From: Ligustrum vulgare
Taxonomy: Eukaryota; Streptophyta; Magnoliopsida; Lamiales; Oleaceae
Assembly: GCA_963555705.1 (NCBI GenBank)
Contig: OY743172.1
Location: 17,421,446-17,485,445 of the forward strand
DNA: 64,000 bases
Direction: 5' to 3'
The notes below the pieces were generated by a model. The model did not search any database. It had not been told where the DNA came from and was given only the letters and a program-made list of their open reading frames with translations. Shown piece by piece: positions 21,382-32,284 of the stretch (position 1 is the first letter of the stretch; each line of letters begins with the position of its first letter). Both the position numbers and the translations under genes were made by a program.

Positions 21382-22179
21382 GGCTGCGTTCTTATTATGT
21401 TTCAATTTTTTGTTTTCATTTTCGAAAATATTTTCTGTTTTCAATTTTCAGTGCTATTTTCAAAATTGCCGAAAACACGTTTGATTTATTATTTCTGAAA
21501 ATACGTTTAATTTATTAAAATTTATTATCATATAGACTCTTTAAAATAAAATCAACATTTTGTATTTCGAGGATTTTTGAATGAGGAAAACCATACTTAT
21601 TTAGCTAATTTCGAGAGTTTTGTGAAAATAAATTTTAACTATAAATAATAATAGAAATGATACTAGAAATAATAATTTTTAAAAGAAAAAAATTTTAGTT
21701 ATAAATAATTCTAAAAATGAAAATTTGTAAATAATACTAGAATTTTTTTTTTTTTGTTTATAAATTGGTTTATTTATAATTTTGAGGTAAAAAGTAATAG
21801 TTGAAAATTGGAGAAAAAAAATGTGTGTAATTAAAAATGATTTGGAAAATTGTATAGTTTATAAATATGTTTATAAACCAAAAAATAAAAGTTACCAAAC
21901 GGTGGCTAGTTATAAATAATATTAGAATGATAATTTGTAAAAGGAAAAAAAAGTGGTGTTTGCTAAATTTAAAAAAAAAAAAAAAAGTGAAAATGCGCAC
22001 CTGTCACGTTTTCAATTTTATAAAGAAGACACAAAAAACATCAAAATGGTGTTTTTTATTTTCTTTATAAATTTTGTTTTCTATTTTTCTTTTCATTTTC
22101 GAAAACGGTGCAACAAAACGCGTTTTCTACATTTTCGGAAACAAAAAAACAGTTAGAAATCGACAAAGAGAACGCAGCC
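21382..22179. mobile_element. Harbinger-type MITE H2 in the RanGAP leader intron
   Basis: Starts GGCTGCGTTCTTATT and ends AAAGAGAACGCAGCC. TAA flanks both sides (21379-21381 and 22180-22182), a perfect 3-bp duplication. Subterminal TTTTCGAAAA words match H1 and H3. An M1 MITE (about 21755-21905) is nested inside. Confidence 0.85.
21755..21905. mobile_element. M1 MITE nested within H2
   Basis: Runs from TTTATAAATTGGTTTATTTA through GAGGTAAAAAGTAATAG to TTACCAAACGGTGGCTA. It must be younger than its host MITE. Confidence 0.7.
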
Positions 22180-22593
22180 TAATCTTTTCTGCTTAAAGTT
22201 TATAGAAGTAGGTTATCCAAACACGTTTAGTGGCCAAAAAGTTGATTAAGATTAAATTTTCATATTTTTGAACTCAACCAGATACGGAGCACCACATTTC
22301 AGAGAAAAGTAGTACAAAAATTCAATCAACACCAAGGAACCACAGAAAATCAAAAACACACATCATGAGTTGTTCATTAACTCAATCGCTGAGAGGAAAG
22401 GGTCCGACAAAAAATCAATTATCATCATTCAAATGTAAATAAGCCCAAGAAAATCAATATTTAGAAATGCAATAAAAAATACCGTTTTATCAGTAATAAA
22501 AATGAAACGCCAGTCAATAGATAAGATAACTACTGAAATAATAACTACAAATAAGATTAATTCAAAACAAGAAACGAAAAGGGGGAAGCTTAC

Positions 22594-22870
22594 TGGCAAA
22601 GCTCGAGTCTGCAAGCAGCGAGTGTAGATCTGAAAGATACAAATAGACAAAAATTAAAAAAAAAACCCTAATCGTCGTCAAAAAGAAGATAAAAACTGTT
22701 TTAATTGGAGGGAAATTGATAAGGAAATCAAAAATCAAATCTTGGAAGAAGAGGCGATGAAATTCCCGAGATCTGAGAATTTAAAGTGATTAATATGGGC
22801 CGAATAAAATGGGTTTATTTCCGAGAAAAATACACAAGTAAGGAATTTGAAAGAAAGGATTTCATACTTA
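22594..22870 (-). promoter_or_regulatory. RanGAP leader exon(s) and promoter-proximal region
   Basis: Holds the short untranslated exon at 22594-22629 and, upstream on the minus strand, TTAGGGTTT (complement of AAACCCTAA at 22664-22672), the telo-box-like motif common in leaders of plant housekeeping genes. No clear TATA box was located. Confidence 0.45.
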
Positions 22871-22871
22871 A

Positions 22872-23036
22872 GCCTCAGTTTGTTAAAATTTTGGTATTTA
22901 AAAATATATTTTTTTATGTTTTCTGGGTAAGATGTGTGGTTGAAAAATGGAGAGAACAAATATGTATAGTTAAAAGATGATTTGAGAAATTGTGATGTTT
23001 AAAAACTTGTTTTTTTACTTTTGCCAAACAGAGGCT
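22872..23036. mobile_element. M1-family MITE upstream of RanGAP
   Basis: Left end GCCTCAGTTTGTTAAAA, right end TTTTGCCAAACAGAGGC, with the core GGTAAGATGTGTGGTTGAAA. It lies in or next to the RanGAP promoter. Confidence 0.7.
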
Positions 23037-23089
23037 AAGAAACTTGTTTTTTTAGTTCAAAAATCAGGTTTTTTTTTAATACATAATTA

Positions 23090-23360
23090 AATTAGTAATT
23101 AAATAATTAAGGTCACAACTATACTATTTATGGTCACAGATCACAAATTTTATAGTCATGACATCTAGAGTCACAATTTATTTTTCGATCACAATTTAAA
23201 AATTTCGTGAGTCGCAACTTATTTATCGATCACAAAATATAAAAAATTTTGAGTCACGACTTTTTTTCGATCACAAATCTTGATTTTATGAGTCAAAATT
23301 TTGTAGGTCACGTATTATTTTTTTGTCACAAATAACAAATTTATTGGTCACAATCAATCT
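23090..23360. repeat. Array of GTCACAA/GATCACAA words
   Basis: About thirteen copies of GTCACAA, GATCACAA or one-base variants lie in 270 bases, spaced roughly 15-30 bases, with T-rich spacers such as TTATTTTTCGATCACAA. On the minus strand the word reads TTGTGAC. It is a degenerate minisatellite, not coding. Confidence 0.75.
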
Positions 23361-23379
23361 TAATATCGCCACCACCATT

Positions 23380-23770
23380 GATGTCGACTGTTGCAAACGC
23401 AATCATCACTAGCACCGATCTCAGCCAACAACCACCACCACCACTACAAAAATTATAACATATTAGATGAGGTGTCATGGCAACAACCACCACAACAAAT
23501 CGCACCACCACTTCATCTCACCTGCACCATCGACCGATCGACCGACCGCCAATAACAACCGCAACACCTGCATCACAAACAACCACCACAACCCTTGCAC
23601 GACGACCACCCGTACCACCACAATCAGAAACGACCAACACAACACTTGCATCACCGACAGTCGCCAACACTTGCACCACCACTTCATCTCACCTCACCGC
23701 CACCACAACCAACAATCATCACCACCACCACCACCACATCCACGGGACCCAACCACTACAGAAATTACAT
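23380..23770. repeat. CAC/CCA-rich low-complexity DNA
   Basis: A strongly strand-biased run of CAC, CCA and ACA triplets on the plus strand. All frames are open by composition and give only Thr/His/Pro-rich nonsense, so the ORFs here are not counted as genes. It follows the GTCACAA array directly. Confidence 0.8.
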
Positions 23771-24600
23771 ATGTAAAAAGCCTAGATCGCCTAACACCAT
23801 TGTTGAAACTCGAAAAGAAAAGAAAAAAAAGACAGAGGAGATGGGCCACTAACAGCTGCAGTGCCCCTCGCTGGAGACAATAGCTGTGATCTAACGACTG
23901 TAACACCACTTCACGATCTAACACCACTGGAAGTAGTTGTCTCCGGAGATGAGAGGTGCGAAAGCAAGTGGATCAGGCAAACGGTTTATTTGCTCATTAA
24001 GTCGCAATCTATACCCACTCCACTGTGATGTCTATTGTCAGGAGCCAGAAACTCGCGTCGATGAAATCTGCTTGGTTGTGCTGTCGAGGATGTGGTCTAG
24101 GCCAGGGCTTGGGGAGAGGGTAGAAAGAGTTGAGTGAAATGATAGATTAAGTAAAATAAGGGTTTGAGGTGTAGATGGCGAGTGAGGTAGGTTAAATAAT
24201 TAAATGAATTAAAAATGTTTAAATAAAAGTTAAATAAAATCTGAATTTTGAATATATATATGTAAAACTTGAACTTTGAATTTAGAACTTAATAAACATG
24301 GGAGATTGTAATTTCCACTTTATTTCTGGATCGTCAATATTGGTAGTATTTAGGACAAGTTTGGCCCATTCGAAATGCCATGATTTTTTTTAGAGGAAAT
24401 TAACCATGCACCCATGTTAGTTCAACTAGTATTGCACCTATAAAATGATTTTACTTTAAATATAATTACAAAATAGGAAGAAAAAAAATTGAGCGTTCAA
24501 TTTGCTTTGATTAATAATAAAAACTGTCAATAAATGCTCAAAGTAAAATTGAATTAAAATTCTCATAAATTTTGGAAAATTTATTTAAATACTAGATTGT
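23771..24600. other. Intergenic, no gene seen
   Basis: Mixed sequence. A 66-codon ORF at 23937-24137 lacks any motif. No RNA gene or terminal repeats were recognised. Confidence 0.5.
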
Positions 24601-24905
24601 GTGTACAATTTGTGGATTTGTTCACACGTGTGCAATGCAGGGAAGTTGTTATAGACAAAATATATTTAAACAATTATTCAATCTTAAATTAAATAACGCA
24701 ATTTTTCAAACTATGTTGCATAGAAAAATAAAAAATTTGTCCAAATATTTTTTACTGCAATTTGTGGTTGTTCATACCCATGTGATGTAGGGAAGTTGTT
24801 ATAAATAAATATGTTTTAAACAATTGCTCAAACTTAAATTAAATAATACAATTTTTCAAACCTATGTTGCGTAGAATAAATAAAAGAATGTGTCCAAATA
24901 TTTTT
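24600..24905. repeat. Tandem duplication, unit about 150-155 bp
   Basis: Two diverged copies share, in order, CAATTTGTGG-TTGTTCA, GCAGGGAAGTTGTTATA or TAGGGAAGTTGTTATA, AAACAATT, TTAAATTAAATAA, CAATTTTTCAAAC and TGTCCAAATATTTTT. Confidence 0.8.
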
Positions 24906-24929
24906 TTTTACTACCATGAATAAAAATAA

Positions 24930-25950
24930 ACCATCACGAGGATGAATGTGAGGTCGTGACAAGTTGTGCGAGTCATTGGATTCAGAGCACCAGAGGGTAA
25001 CCTGAGGTCGAGCCCAACCAAACAAGCTCGAGGATGTTCTCACCCAAGGAAAGTGCTTGAGGTTATCGTGGCCTTGAGCCCAAGCTTGAGGATATTTTGG
25101 CCCAAGGAGAATGCTTGAGGTTGTAGGTGGTTAAGTCATACATAAATAGTGCACATCACCAAAGTTGATGAGCGAGGAATGCGATGAGCGAGGAGTGCGT
25201 TCATCGGAGTTATATGATAGGAAAGTGTTCACTAGAGCAGAGCCGGTCCTGTCATGAGGCAGACGAGCCGGCTTGATGTGAACCCCCTTGGTATATTGAC
25301 CAAAAACTCCCACATTAATTGGAATCGACCCAAGAAAGATAAAATCGATATAAAAGACACATTAACCCAAGTTTATATCCCACCCAAAATTCATAGGTTA
25401 AAGAACCAAGCCCAATGGATAAAGATTAAGCAAATTTCAAGGTGGTGGAAATCAACAACATCACAAGAATACAATTACTCAAAATGAAGTTGAAGAACTT
25501 CCAAGAAATTACAAGATGAAGGGAAGAATTAACTTACCCAAAGTGTTCTTGACACAATCCACATTCAATGCCTCAAAACTAGGGTTCTATGGCCAAGAGG
25601 AAAGGTTTAAATATTACAACATTTGGAAAAGGCCAAGATTTGTATAATTGCACAAAAAATCCCGCGTTTTTGGATTCAGCGTGTTTTGTTCGACCGACAC
25701 GGTCGATCGAAACAATTTCAATCGATCACCCGGTCGACCGAAGTGACACTTTCGGTCGGGTGGGGATCAGCCGAACCCGCCTGAGGCTATCCTTAAGAAT
25801 CCTGCAGACTTTCGGTCGACCAAGGGAACTTTCAGTCGACCGAAAGTTCCTGAACTTCCACATTGATGTAATTGACTTCAATCTTGCCCTCTTCGAATTG
25901 GATCTGATTTTGAAGTTTGCAAATGAGTCCCGCCAATGATTCCCGAGCCT
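24930..25950. repeat. LTR-like fragment with CGGTCGACCG palindromes
   Basis: Non-coding, GC-richer than the flanks. The left part has repeated GCTCGAGGAT/CTTGAGGTT phrases; the right part (25690-25850) has several TCGGTCGACCGAA palindromes like those of the Sirevirus LTR at 5775-7540. The ends could not be defined. ORFs 25254-25487 and 25589-25939 have no motif. Confidence 0.5.
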
Positions 25951-27330
25951 TACTAACCCTTGACCTCTCCTTCGAGGGGTTTTTCCCCTGTTTAATTTTT
26001 TAATTTATTTTCTCTTTGAAATTCCTAATTGTCTTTATATTCGTAAAAAGATACAACAGCAGAGGTGGAAGTAAAAACAAACATTATTGCAACAATCTCT
26101 CTATTAACCCAATCTTCTTGCTCCTCAGGTTTCTTTCTTTTTTATATTCTGATCGTATTGTTCAGATTAGATTTTGGCCTTTGGGTACATTTATTTATTT
26201 ATTTATTTTCGACATGAATAAATTTTTAAGTTCATTCATTTTAAGAAGATCATGTCTGGTTTTTTATTTTTAGTTTTTATGGATTTAAAAAAAAAAAAAA
26301 AAAAAACACACACGAGAGGTATGTGGAAAGTAAATGTTTAATGAATTATGTTGCTTGAAAGATTGGAGATTAGATTTAACTAACTTGTTCAAGGACACAA
26401 GCAAGAGAAAGTTAAAATATTCAAGAGCTAAGCGCGTATAACTCTCATTGGCTCTACATTGCTTTGTTAAGCCTTCTAATTTTTCAAACCTAAAGTATAA
26501 ATGAATCAATATTGGGTGTTTTACTGTTTGAGTGGTTGTGTTAAACAAGAATGGATTGATCGTGACTTTGATTCATCTTTAACCGTTCGTAGACTGAATT
26601 AATTAATCGATTTATCCGTCGTCCTCCAAATTTCAAAAGGTAATAATTACTAGTTTAATTATTTAATCTTAACTTTATCATTTGTCAATTTGTTAAAATT
26701 TTTAAGCTAATAATTAAATGTACAATGTATGTGACGATTAAAATACAATGAAAGAGTCTGAAGCTAAAGAAGAAAACTGAAGCAAAAGGAGGAGGCACTG
26801 ATTCAAAATAATTTTGAATACCTAATACAATGTATCGATTTTTATATAATAAATTAACTAATCATTATTATCAAACTAATTATTGACATATTATTATGGA
26901 GATCGGCACTTTATTCATGTTGCTGCGTGACTTCACCTTTCGTTCTTAGATAAGCAATGACTTGTCCTTTCCCATTATTTGGATAATTGAAATTGATTAT
27001 ATTGTGACCTTGTTGGCTTATATGATTGTGACTGTGTCGATTTTGCAGATTTTTTACTTTATATATGATAGCGATTAATATAGTTATTTATTTATTTATT
27101 TTGTGAGAATCAATTCGATTAAATTTGAAATAAATGAATAATTTTATATAAAATTCTATGTTAATTAGACAGCGGGAAAATTTAGCCCCGACCCCAGCCC
27201 CCACCCTATAGAAAAATTTTCCATTTCTTCTACAAGGGATGCTTAATTTGTAATTCGCCTCAGACTTCACGACTCACATGACCGGCACTGCACTAGAGTG
27301 ATATGGCATCCCATATGTTTTCCACTATAG
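25951..27330. other. Intergenic AT-rich DNA
   Basis: No gene, tRNA or MITE ends recognised. It contains an A run followed by CACACACA (26288-26312) and several simple TTTA repeats. Confidence 0.5.
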
Positions 27331-27525
27331 TAGGAATGTTAATGGACCGAACCGAGTTAGTTTGTGCTTGATTTGGGGCGAGTCAGGTTGAATTGCGAGC
27401 TGCTCATTTTTTTTTTTTAATTATTTAAAATTTAATATTCTCACCTCACAAACAGTTCATACGAGATAATGCTAGCTCAGCTCATTTCACGACTTGCCTC
27501 CAGGGCATTTGACATTCTAACTGCA
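27331..27525. mobile_element. Possible hAT-like MITE
   Basis: Left TAGGAATGTTAATG and right CATTTGACATTCTA form an imperfect inverted repeat about 190 bases apart, and the interior is of the GGACCGAACCGAG type. The 8-bp flanks do not match well. Confidence 0.35.
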
Positions 27526-27560
27526 CTAAATAGTAAATACATCCTTACTCGTACATGTAT

Positions 27561-27706
27561 TGTTCAAAAAGCACTTATAGAATAACCCCTCATATTGTTT
27601 TCATATTAACGCCATGTTTGATTTTCATTAAGGTGTTCAAAAAGCACTTATAGAATAACCCCTCATATTGTTTTCATATTAACGCCATGTTTGATTTTCA
27701 TTAAGG
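27561..27706. repeat. Perfect 73-bp tandem duplication
   Basis: Copy 1 (27561-27633) and copy 2 (27634-27706) are identical as read, both starting TGTTCAAAAAGCACTTATAG and ending TTTTCATTAAGG. A MITE begins directly after copy 2. Confidence 0.95.
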
Positions 27707-27912
27707 GTGTGTTTGGATGCGACACATCAAGGAATTAAAATTATAATTTGATTTATTTGTATTTTTTAGTTAAGATGTGTGGTTAAAAATTAAAGAGAGA
27801 AAATGTTGATGGCTAAAAAGTGATTTAAATAATTGTGTAGATTAAATTGTGTATTTTTTTTATTTTTTTTTTTGTCATTTTCCCAATTAATTCAAGGAGC
27901 CGAACGGAGCCT
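27707..27912. mobile_element. M2-family MITE
   Basis: Begins GTGTGTTTGGATGCGAC and ends GAGCCGAACGGAGCCTA, with the core AATTATAATTTGATTTATTT and AAGATGTGTGGTTAAAAA. Related copies are near 51590-51735, 56697-56900 and 60590-60735. Confidence 0.6.
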
Positions 27913-28130
27913 AAAACAAAATTATAATTTTCTTTTTTCTTTTCAGTCGTATATTTATCAATAAAATAATATTACAATAAAATTTAAAAAAGATTCCTTA
28001 CATTTAACCACGTATTCCCCCCAAAATCACTATTGAAAATCACAAAAATTATTTTTAAACGACATCAAACACACCTTAATGCACCACTTTGATCGTATGT
28101 GGAATTTCTACTTTGAGGCTTGCTACTTTA

Positions 28131-28290
28131 GCCTCTATTTGGCAAAGTGTTTATAAACATGTTTTTAAAAAACAAAATTTCTCAAATCACTTTTTAACCA
28201 TGCATATTTTCTGATTCCACTTTTCAATCACAAATTTTACCTCAAAAATATAAAAAAATATGTTTTTAAAGATAAAGTTTTTAACACCAA
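28131..28290. mobile_element. M1-family MITE, reverse orientation
   Basis: AGCCTCTATTTGGCAAAG at the left and the complementary core wording (TCAAATCACTTTTTAACCAT, TTTTACCTCAAAA) show an M1 copy in the opposite direction. Confidence 0.7.
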
Positions 28291-28803
28291 TATCTGTTGT
28301 CTTTGTCCTACCTAATAACATGTACATTTTTTATCAACCAAATATGACATAATTGACATTCCTAATGTTATATGGCCATTTTCCTAATTTCACGTTTCAT
28401 CACAAAGATCCATCATTTGTTGTTTTATTTCATCTTTCACAAGCTATTAACCAGAACCTACTTGATTTGTTCAATGTCCCGATCCTTTACATTTCTTACA
28501 GTAAATTTGTTGAGTCGTCAGAATCGTAGTAAGATATCGCTTGTGTGAGTAAGTCATGCACGAATGACCATTTAATAATATAATTGAAAAAAAAAATTAG
28601 ATACGATCGAGAAAGTTTAATGAACGTTTATTAATATTATAATTGAAAAAAAAAATAGATATGATCAAGAAAGTGTGAACATTTCAATTATCGTGTTCAA
28701 TTCAAAACATTAAACACAAAAATGTATTCTCAACAAAAGTGATTCTTTACGTGGAGATCAAAGACCCGAGTGTTCTATGGATCTACAACGGATAAAACCA
28801 TTA

Positions 28804-29159
28804 GAGCATCTCCAATGGGTAGCTATCAACTGCGTGACAAATATACAGACAAAAAAATCGTGAGTCCAGTTGTATTATCTTTTTTTCTTCTCTTTCTTCC
28901 ACTTTCTCCCTCCTTTTTTCCATTTTTTCTCACATTCCCACTTCACAAGATTCACAATCACACTCTTACTTCACACATTCCACTATTTTTTTTATTAATT
29001 TATTGAAGTTTGTGTGTATTTTTGTTTTTTTCACCTTTTTCGCTCTTTTTTCACTTTTAACGTTCACATCCTTATCAAAATTTAATCTTAAAATAATATA
29101 TTTTTCTCTTTCCCTCGTCAAATTCACATCTCCAACTCATGTACACATTGGTGAAGCTC
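28804..29159. mobile_element. Harbinger-type MITE with GAGCATCTCCA ends, 356 bp
   Basis: Left end GAGCATCTCCAATGGG, right end CATTGGTGAAGCTC, with TTA on both sides (28801-28803 and 29160-29162). GAGCATCTCCA ends are typical of a widespread plant PIF/Harbinger MITE group. The interior is CT-rich. Confidence 0.85.
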
Positions 29160-29211
29160 TTAGTTATGTTCAATGATTAGGTATCCCGAGTAAGACACGA
29201 AAGCAAATTTA

Positions 29212-29361
29212 GCCTCTGTTTGTTAAAATTTTGGTATTTAAAAATATATTTTCTAGGTAAGATGTGTGATTAAAAAGTAGAGAGAGAAAATATATGTGAT
29301 TAAAAGATGATTTGAAAAATTGTGTTGTTCAAAAACTTTTTTTTTTAACTTTTGTCAAACA
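29212..29361. mobile_element. M1-family MITE
   Basis: AGCCTCTGTTTGTTAAAA start, GGTAAGATGTGTGATTAAAA core, TTTTGTCAAACAC end. Very close in wording to the copy at 22872-23036. Confidence 0.75.
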
Positions 29362-29577
29362 CATGATAACAAATAACAAAAATTATTGTTAGTCGGTGGA
29401 TTTGGAATTCAATTTGCAAATCAAGAAAAAAATATTCTGGCGTCAATCGCTGTTACAGGTGACCCCACCGCCACGGGCGGTGGCTTATATCACGGCATAA
29501 ATAAATATAAAAACACGTTTAGTAAATTAAAGTTTATAAAATTATTTTCTATTAGCAAAATTTATTAATTAAATTCT

Positions 29578-29745
29578 TAGCCCGTTTGGTATAAATTAAA
29601 ATAATATTTTTAGTAAATTTTGATAAAAATTAATGAGACATGTGATTGAAAAGCTGTAAATCCTATAAAATGTGTGGTTAAGATTAATTGTTGACTTTGA
29701 CTTGAAATTAAAATCAGATTTAATCATTTTCCTACATCAACAAAT
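29578..29745. mobile_element. M3-family MITE
   Basis: Starts AGCCCGTTTGGTATAAAT. The core ATTAATTGTTGACTTTGACT is shared with copies at 34230-34390 and, reversed and diverged, 39420-39560. Confidence 0.55.
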
Positions 29746-29850
29746 ACCATTAAAGAGAAGAAATTGCAATAGTCGATTCATTATCTAGAAGGTATGCCCT
29801 TATCACTTCTTTGGGTATAAGGTTATTGAATTTTGAATGTATTAGAGAGA

Positions 29851-30752
29851 TGTATGAGAATGTTGTGGGTTATACAAGTGTATTTTTGACTTGTGAAAAT
29901 GTTTCATATGGTAAATTTTATAGGCGTGACGGATTCTTATTTTTTGGAGACGAACTTTATGTGCCTAATTGCCTTGTGAAATAGTTGTTAGTTGGGGAAA
30001 TCCACGAGGGAGGTTTAATAGGACATTATGATGGAAAAAAGACTTTACTTCTAACATTCCTAAATGTCAAATTAGATGTATGAGAATGTTGTGGGTTTAC
30101 AAGTGCATTTTTTACTTGTGAAAATGTTTCATATGGTAAATTTTATAGGCGTGGCGGATTCTTATTTTTTGAACACGAACTTTATGTGCCTAATTGCCTT
30201 GTGAAATAGTTGTTAGTTGGGGAAACCCACAAGGTATGTTTAATAGGACATTATGATGGAAAAGGGACTTTACTTCTAACATCCCTAAATGTCAAATTAG
30301 ATGTATGAGAATGTTGTGGGTTTTACAAGTGTATTTTTGACTTGTGAAAATGTTTCATATGGTAAATTTTATAGGCGTGGCAGATTCTTATTTTTTGAAC
30401 ACGAACTTTATGTGCCTAATTGCCTTGTGAAATAGTTGTTAGTTGGGGAAACCCACAAGGGATGTTTAATAGGACATTATGATGGAAAAGGGACTTTACT
30501 TCTAACATCCCTAAATGTCTAATTAGATGTATGAGAATGTTGTGGGTTTTACAAGTGTATTTTTGACTTGTGAAAATGTTTCATATGGTAAATTTTATAG
30601 GCGTGGCGGATTCTTATTTTTTAAACACGAACTTTATGTGCCTAATTGCCTTGTGAAATAGTTGTTAGTTGGGGAAACTCACGAGGGAGGTTTAATAGGA
30701 CATTATGATGTAAAAAGGACTTTACTTCTAGCATCCCTAAATGTCAAATTAT
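29851..30752 (+). repeat. Four tandem 225-226 bp units of Ty3/gypsy integrase sequence
   Basis: The phrase TGTATGAGAATGTTGTGGGT starts at 29851, 30077, 30302 and 30528, and TGTTAGTTGGGGAAA at 29986, 30211, 30437 and 30663, so the period is 225-226 bases. Each unit translates in pieces to the zone just before the integrase zinc domain of Ty3/gypsy elements (for example RDGFLFF, then LLVGE-HEGGLIGHYD). All units carry a TAG just before LLVGE. It is a partial tandem amplification of decayed polyprotein sequence, not a gene. Confidence 0.9.
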
Positions 30753-31213
30753 TTTGTCTTGAGTATGTTAAAGGCATGCATGCTAATTATTCGAAATTGT
30801 CTAACATCTATGAATCATGTAATAAGCGGGATTTTGATGGATTCTATAAGTATGATGATTACTTATTTCGAAAAACTAGATTGTTCTTAAATGTGTCGTG
30901 TGGGAGTTGCTAAGAGATGCACATAGTGGATGCTTGATGTGACATTTTGGAATTAAATGGGCCCAAAAGATATTATGTGAGCATTTTTATTGGTCTAAGA
31001 TGAAAGTTGATGTTGCACATATTCACACTCGTTGTAAACACATCACATGCAACGGGACCAAATTTGAGGTTTTGCCTCAAGGTTCTACACACATTTGTAT
31101 GTCCTTAGTGACTATCGAGTTGACATTTCTAAGAACTTTGCATTGAGTTTACCTAGCCTAAAGAGGAAAATGTCACTATTTTCGTGGTTGGTGATAGAAA
31201 TGATAAAATGTTA

Positions 31214-31992
31214 GGTGGCGTTCTGTTTGTATTTTATTTTGTATTTTCATTTTCGAAAATGTTTTGTATTTCCTTTTTTCATTTTTGTTTTCAAATTTGC
31301 TAAAAACGCGTTTGGTTTGTCATTTCTGAAAACTGTTTTTGAAAATGAAAAGCTGGAAAACAAGTTCTGTTTGAAATTTTGCAGAATACTACTTAAACTA
31401 TTTTTAATTAATTTGTTTGCAGAATACTGACTCAAACTCAAATTTCCTTTCACAATACACTGAAAACATGGTTACATGCAACACACTAATATGAGTATTA
31501 AGAGTCTATATTAACACATCTTGGTCAGGTTCGGGATTTGAGAAAGTTCTAGTTCTATTAAAATCCAGAAAATTAAAGTTCTTTCAAAACCACTAGAGTC
31601 CATTTATCAGTGCATTTTTTTGAAATATAACAACAAGAATTCTCACATAAATTTTTTTTTTTGTAATGTTGATATCGAATTCAATAAAACTTTATTTAAG
31701 CTTAGTTCCAAGTTAGTATACTTCTCAAAAAAAAAAAAAAAAAAAATCTTTATTTAGGCTTAATTCCAAGTTAAGATAATTATTTAAAAAAAAAAATTCT
31801 CAAAACGCGTTTTTGACATTTTTTGTCGAAATACACACAAAACACTCGAAACGAGGTTTTGAACGTTTTGTGTACAATTTTTTTTTTTGTTCTCCAAAAT
31901 GCGTTTTTCGAAAATGGTAAAGAGAACGCGTTTTTAACGTTTTCGAAAATAAAAACAGAAAACGACATCAAAACAGTAAAGAGAACAGGACC
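31214..31992. mobile_element. Harbinger-type MITE H3 inserted in integrase frame
   Basis: Left end GGTGGCGTTCTGTTTG, right end AAAGAGAACAGGACC, with TTA on both sides (31211-31213 and 31993-31995). The interior is rich in TTTTCGAAAA words as in H1 and H2. The integrase reading resumes without loss after one TTA. Confidence 0.85.
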
Positions 31993-32124
31993 TTACATTC
32001 TATTACATGTCATGAAACCAACGATGCTACCAATATAGTCATTCTTTTCTTTAAGGAAATAGTACATTTACATGTTGTCCCTATGAGTATTTTGTCGGAT
32101 ATAATTGCACAATTTCTTGACTAT

Positions 32125-32284
32125 GTTTGTTAAAAAAATGTGTAAATGTGTTTAAAAACATTTTTTATATTTTCTAGGTAAAATAAGTGGTTAAAAAGAG
32201 AAAATATGAATGGTTAAAAAGTTGTTTGATAAAAATTGTGTTGAAAAAAACAAAATTTTAAACATTATTGCCAAACATAGGCTT
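32125..32284. mobile_element. M1-family MITE in the gypsy remnant
   Basis: Starts near TATGTTTGTTAAAAAAATG and ends TTGCCAAACATAGGCTTA, with core AGGTAAAATAAGTGGTTAAA. It interrupts the integrase core. Confidence 0.65.

Larger units (their letters stand above)
21218..22593 (-). other. RANGAP: 5' UTR intron of RanGAP
   Basis: On the minus strand the start codon is preceded by CCTTTTCAG, then GTTTTCTTGAC and ATG, giving an acceptor 11 bases upstream. A matching donor, GCCA then GTAAGC, is at 22593. A short untranslated exon (22594-22629) is preceded by a second acceptor-like TATCTTTCAG, so the leader probably has two introns. The inference rests on splice consensus only. Confidence 0.65.

Noticed and set aside
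23467..23927. Several overlapping ORFs of 60-138 codons on both strands
   Set aside because: All come from CAC/CCA-rich low-complexity DNA, which is open in every frame by composition. Products are Thr/His/Pro-rich or Trp/Val-rich with no motif.
26285..26548. A-run plus ORF as a possible retroposed gene with poly(A) tail
   Set aside because: No recognisable source gene, and no target duplication around the A-run.
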